Of a stretch of 7,313 nucleotides of DNA, positions 5,210 through 7,313 are shown piece after piece. Source of the stretch: Bacteroidia bacterium (GTDB lineage: Bacteria > Bacteroidota > Bacteroidia > Bacteroidales > Azobacteroidaceae); NCBI GenBank assembly GCA_025996755.1, contig BNTR01000133.1:1-7313 (forward strand). The letters run 5' to 3'. The notes below the pieces were generated by a model. The model ran no database searches, was not told the origin of the DNA, and saw nothing but the letters and a program-made list of their open reading frames with translations. The position numbers and the translations under genes were made by a program. Numbering within the stretch: position 1 is the first letter of the stretch; every line of letters starts with the position of its first letter.

Positions 5210-5227
5210 CCGCCATTCGAGCGCAAA

Positions 5228-7108
5228 TCACCTTCCTAATAGCACCAGCAGCACATTGATGTCGTTGGGCGAAATGCCGGGGATGCGACTTGCTTGTGCT
5301 ATTGTTTCCGGGTCTATCTTTGTTAGCTTTTGTTTTGCCTCCGTTGAAAGGGATTGAATTGTGTTGTAATCGAATTTTCCTCTTATTTTTACGCTTTCTA
5401 AGCGGTTGATTTTTTCAGCGATTATTTTTTCGCGGGCTATGTAGCCTTCGTATTTCATTAGGATTTCTGCCGCTTCGGTGATTTCTGCTTGGCGGTTGGG
5501 GATTTTGTCTAACTGCTGTTGGAAGTCCGGTAGAAATTCTGCCAATTTTTCTATTGTCAATTGGGGGCGCAGGATTAAATCTTGCAGTTTTGCGCCGTGC
5601 TTCAAGGGGGTTGTGCCTACAGATTCTAAGAAGGTGTTCATCTGCTCCGGCTTCACGGTGTGGTTTTTTGCGAAGGCGATGATGCTTTCTATCTGTTCGG
5701 TTTTCTCGTTCAGGAGGTGGCGGCGCGTGGCATCTGCCAAGCCAAGTTCGCAGGACTTTGCGGTCAGGCGGCGGTCGGCATCGTCTTGTCGCAGCAGGAT
5801 GCGGTATTCGGCGCGGGAGGTGAACATCCGGTAAGGCTCGTCCACGCCTTTCGTCACCAAATCGTCAATCAACACGCCTATGTAGGCATCGTTGCGCTTC
5901 AAGACAAATTCTGACTGCGGGCTGTGTGCTTTCAGGTGGGCATTGATGCCCGCCATCAAGCCCTGCGCGGCAGCCTCTTCGTAGCCCGTTGTTCCGTTAA
6001 TCTGTCCGGCAAAAAATAGATGGCGGATGCGCTTTGTTTCCAGGGTGTGATTGAGTTGGGTGGGCGGGAAGAAGTCGTATTCGATGGCGTAGCCCGGGCG
6101 ATAAATTTGGATGTTGCGGAATGCCGGGATTTGTTGCAAGGCAGCCAACTGGAGCGACAGCGGCAGCGAGGAGGAAAAACCGTTGAGGTAATATTCCTGA
6201 GTGGTTTCGCCTTCCGGCTCCAAAAACAACTGATGCTGCGACTTGTCGGCAAAGGTTACAATTTTTGTTTCGATGCTCGGACAGTAGCGCGGACCGATAC
6301 TCGTGATTTGTCCATTATAGAGGGGACTGTCCGGCAAGCCGTTTCGCAAAACCGCGTGGCAGGCTTCGTTGGTGTAGAGCGTCCAGCAACTCCGTTGCTT
6401 CAAGGGGCGGGGCTGAAAATCGAGGTAAGAAAATTTGTGAAAATCATTTTCGCCGGTCTGTTCGTTGGTCTGCGAAAAATCTACGCTCCGCCCGTCGATG
6501 CGCACCGGCGTTCCCGTTTTCATACGGGTGGCTTCAAAGCCGAGAGATTTCAGTTGCTCGGTGATGCCGTGCGAGGCCGGCTCCGCCATACGCCCGCCCG
6601 AGATTTGCACTTTTCCGACGTGAATTAACCCGCTGAGAAACGTACCTACGGTCAGGACTACGGACTGCGCCGAAAATAGCGCACCCAGCGAGGTTTTAAC
6701 CCCCTCTACAAGCGTTTTATCGTTTATAATCAATTCTGTTACAGTATCTTGCCAGACAAAAAGATTGGGTATAGAATCCAGCGTTTCGCGCCACACATCA
6801 ATGAATTTAGCGCGGTCGCTCTGTGCGCGCGGGCTCCACATGGCGGGACCTTTCGAGCGGTTGAGCATCCGAAACTGAATCGCCGTGCGGTCGGCAACAA
6901 TGCCCATCTGCCCACCCAGCGCATCAATCTCGCGGACAATCTGCCCCTTAGCGATGCCACCCACAGCGGGGTTGCAACTCATGTGGGCAATTTTATTCAT
7001 GTCCATCGTGATGAGCAGCGTTTTTGACCCCAGCCGCGCCGCAGCCGCAGCCGCCTCGCAGCCGGCATGTCCTGCTCCGACCACTATCACATCGTAATTG
7101 AAAATCAT
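5228..7108 (-). CDS. mnmG: tRNA uridine 5-carboxymethylaminomethyl modification enzyme MnmG
   Basis: MnmG (GidA) works with the GTPase MnmE to place a carboxymethylaminomethyl (or aminomethyl) group on wobble uridine 34 of certain tRNAs, using FAD, NADH and methylene-THF. The 626-residue length is normal. The FAD motif is VVGAGHAGCEAA (9-20). The SCNPAVGGIAKG stretch (44-55) holds conserved C45. GPRYCPSIETKI (272-283) is a GidA signature with the second conserved cysteine, C276. AGQINGTTGYEEAAAQG (367-383) is the other signature. SRAEYRILLRQDDADRRL (431-448) and the helical C-terminal region for MnmE/tRNA contact (YEGYIARE, 553-560) complete it. No lesions are seen. The ATG follows a consensus promoter by about 20 nt with no strong Shine-Dalgarno. 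Downstream it faces the parS/repeat region instead of continuing directly into apt. Confidence 0.98.
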   Translation of the reverse strand: MIFNYDVIVVGAGHAGCEAAAAAARLGSKTLLITMDMNKIAHMSCNPAVGGIAKGQIVREIDALGGQMGIVADRTAIQFRMLNRSKGPAMWSPRAQSDRAKFIDVWRETLDSIPNLFVWQDTVTELIINDKTLVEGVKTSLGALFSAQSVVLTVGTFLSGLIHVGKVQISGGRMAEPASHGITEQLKSLGFEATRMKTGTPVRIDGRSVDFSQTNEQTGENDFHKFSYLDFQPRPLKQRSCWTLYTNEACHAVLRNGLPDSPLYNGQITSIGPRYCPSIETKIVTFADKSQHQLFLEPEGETTQEYYLNGFSSSLPLSLQLAALQQIPAFRNIQIYRPGYAIEYDFFPPTQLNHTLETKRIRHLFFAGQINGTTGYEEAAAQGLMAGINAHLKAHSPQSEFVLKRNDAYIGVLIDDLVTKGVDEPYRMFTSRAEYRILLRQDDADRRLTAKSCELGLADATRRHLLNEKTEQIESIIAFAKNHTVKPEQMNTFLESVGTTPLKHGAKLQDLILRPQLTIEKLAEFLPDFQQQLDKIPNRQAEITEAAEILMKYEGYIAREKIIAEKINRLESVKIRGKFDYNTIQSLSTEAKQKLTKIDPETIAQASRIPGISPNDINVLLVLLGR

Positions 7109-7127
7109 CTCTTGTATTTTTCAGGCG

Positions 7128-7160
7128 CAAAGGTACGGTTTTTTTTTATTATTTCGTCAA
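7128..7160 (-). promoter_or_regulatory. Bacteroidetes-type promoter for mnmG
   Basis: On the minus strand the -7 element is TACCTTTG (7128-7135) and the -33 element is TTG (7158-7160), with a 22-nt A-rich spacer near the long end of the allowed range. Transcription should begin at about 7120, giving a very short leader before the ATG at 7106-7108. The -33 part overlaps the 3' end of the upstream phosphoesterase gene, so mnmG can be expressed independently of it. Confidence 0.7.
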
Positions 7161-7313
7161 GCCCCCGGTGTATTTCTCTATTTTTCCGTCACCGAAAGTA
7201 TAGAGTTGCTTGTTGTCGAGCAACCATACATGCTCCTTAATAATCGGGTCGTCTTTCGCGATTTGGGTGTGCCCGACAATTTGGATGACATCGGGCGCAA
7301 ACGGTTCCGGCTC
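7149..7313 (-). CDS. Probable metallophosphoesterase, C-terminal fragment (cut by window edge)
   Basis: Reading the minus strand inward from the window edge gives 54 in-frame codons and a TAA stop at 7149-7151. The peptide contains QIVGHTQ at fragment residues 11-17. This fits the GH(T) motif near the end of calcineurin-like phosphoesterases, whose His binds the active-site metal. The following strand-rich tail (VWLLDNKQLYTFGDGKIEKY) also fits that family. The catalytic N-terminal motifs lie outside the window, so substrate and exact family are unknown. The gene is co-oriented with mnmG, about 40 nt upstream of its start. Confidence 0.65.
   Translation of the reverse strand, partial: EPEPFAPDVIQIVGHTQIAKDDPIIKEHVWLLDNKQLYTFGDGKIEKYTGGLTK

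Larger units (their letters stand above)
3899..5227. other. 1.33-kb gene-free region dense in hairpins and parS-like sites
   Basis: No credible gene lies between apt and mnmG. The stretch is almost fully occupied by short perfect hairpins with 2-4-nt loops, long inverted repeats made of those hairpins, a 109-bp direct repeat and four ParB-type palindromes, each listed separately. Reading frames that cross it on both strands only translate repeats. There is no transposase, integrase, tRNA or regularly spaced CRISPR repeat. Most hairpins lack a following T-run and are not intrinsic terminators. Confidence 0.85.

Noticed and set aside
3899..5227. CRISPR array
   Set aside because: Repeated units are irregular in spacing and diverged, with no uniform repeat/spacer pattern and no cas genes in view.
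3899..5227. Replication origin (oriC)
   Set aside because: No exact DnaA boxes of the form TTATNCACA were found; the nearest is TTATCCAAC at 5132-5140. Neither dnaA nor dnaN is in view. parS-like sites may be near an origin without being one.
4357..5357. Plus-strand reading frames of 146 and 157 codons across the repeat region
   Set aside because: They translate palindromic repeats, and the second runs into the antisense of mnmG.

Overview
The window reads as a chromosomal segment of a Bacteroidota bacterium, most likely Bacteroidales. Promoters fit the Bacteroidetes consensus (a -33 TTTG/TTG plus a -7 TAnnTTTG), start codons lack clear Shine-Dalgarno sequences and sit in A/T-rich leaders, and mnmG, apt and uvrC lie co-oriented, a gene order I recall from Bacteroides-type genomes. 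Species cannot be named from this.

Layout. 1-618 has no gene. It holds a 157-bp composite inverted-repeat element (122-278), a strong promoter (335-366), a structured untranslated transcript with an 11-G run (about 373-597) and an intrinsic terminator ending 21 nt before the next start codon. 619-1545 (+) encodes a complete FkbM-family SAM-dependent methyltransferase. It converges on uvrC (1548-3362, -), the nucleotide excision repair incision nuclease, with 2 nt between the stop codons. uvrC follows apt (3368-3898, -), adenine phosphoribosyltransferase, after 5 nt, so the two look like one operon. 3899-5227 is a 1.33-kb gene-free region packed with palindromes, inverted repeats and tandem repeats, and carries four parS-like ParB/Spo0J sites. 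5228-7108 (-) is mnmG (gidA), the FAD-dependent tRNA wobble-uridine modification enzyme, with its own promoter (7128-7160). 7149-7313 (-) is the C-terminal end of a probable calcineurin-like metallophosphoesterase cut by the window edge.

How it fits together. mnmG, apt and uvrC are housekeeping genes for tRNA modification, purine salvage and DNA repair, sharing a direction rather than a pathway. The unusual content is non-coding. The mnmG-apt gap may act as a chromosome-partition centromere (ParB loading region) embedded in a family of small hairpin repeats. The FkbM methyltransferase appears to sit behind a promoter/leader/terminator module that is either a small RNA gene or a transcription attenuator, and its homopolymeric G tract could make it variable. 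These two systems deserve the closest look. Both are inferred from sequence pattern only.
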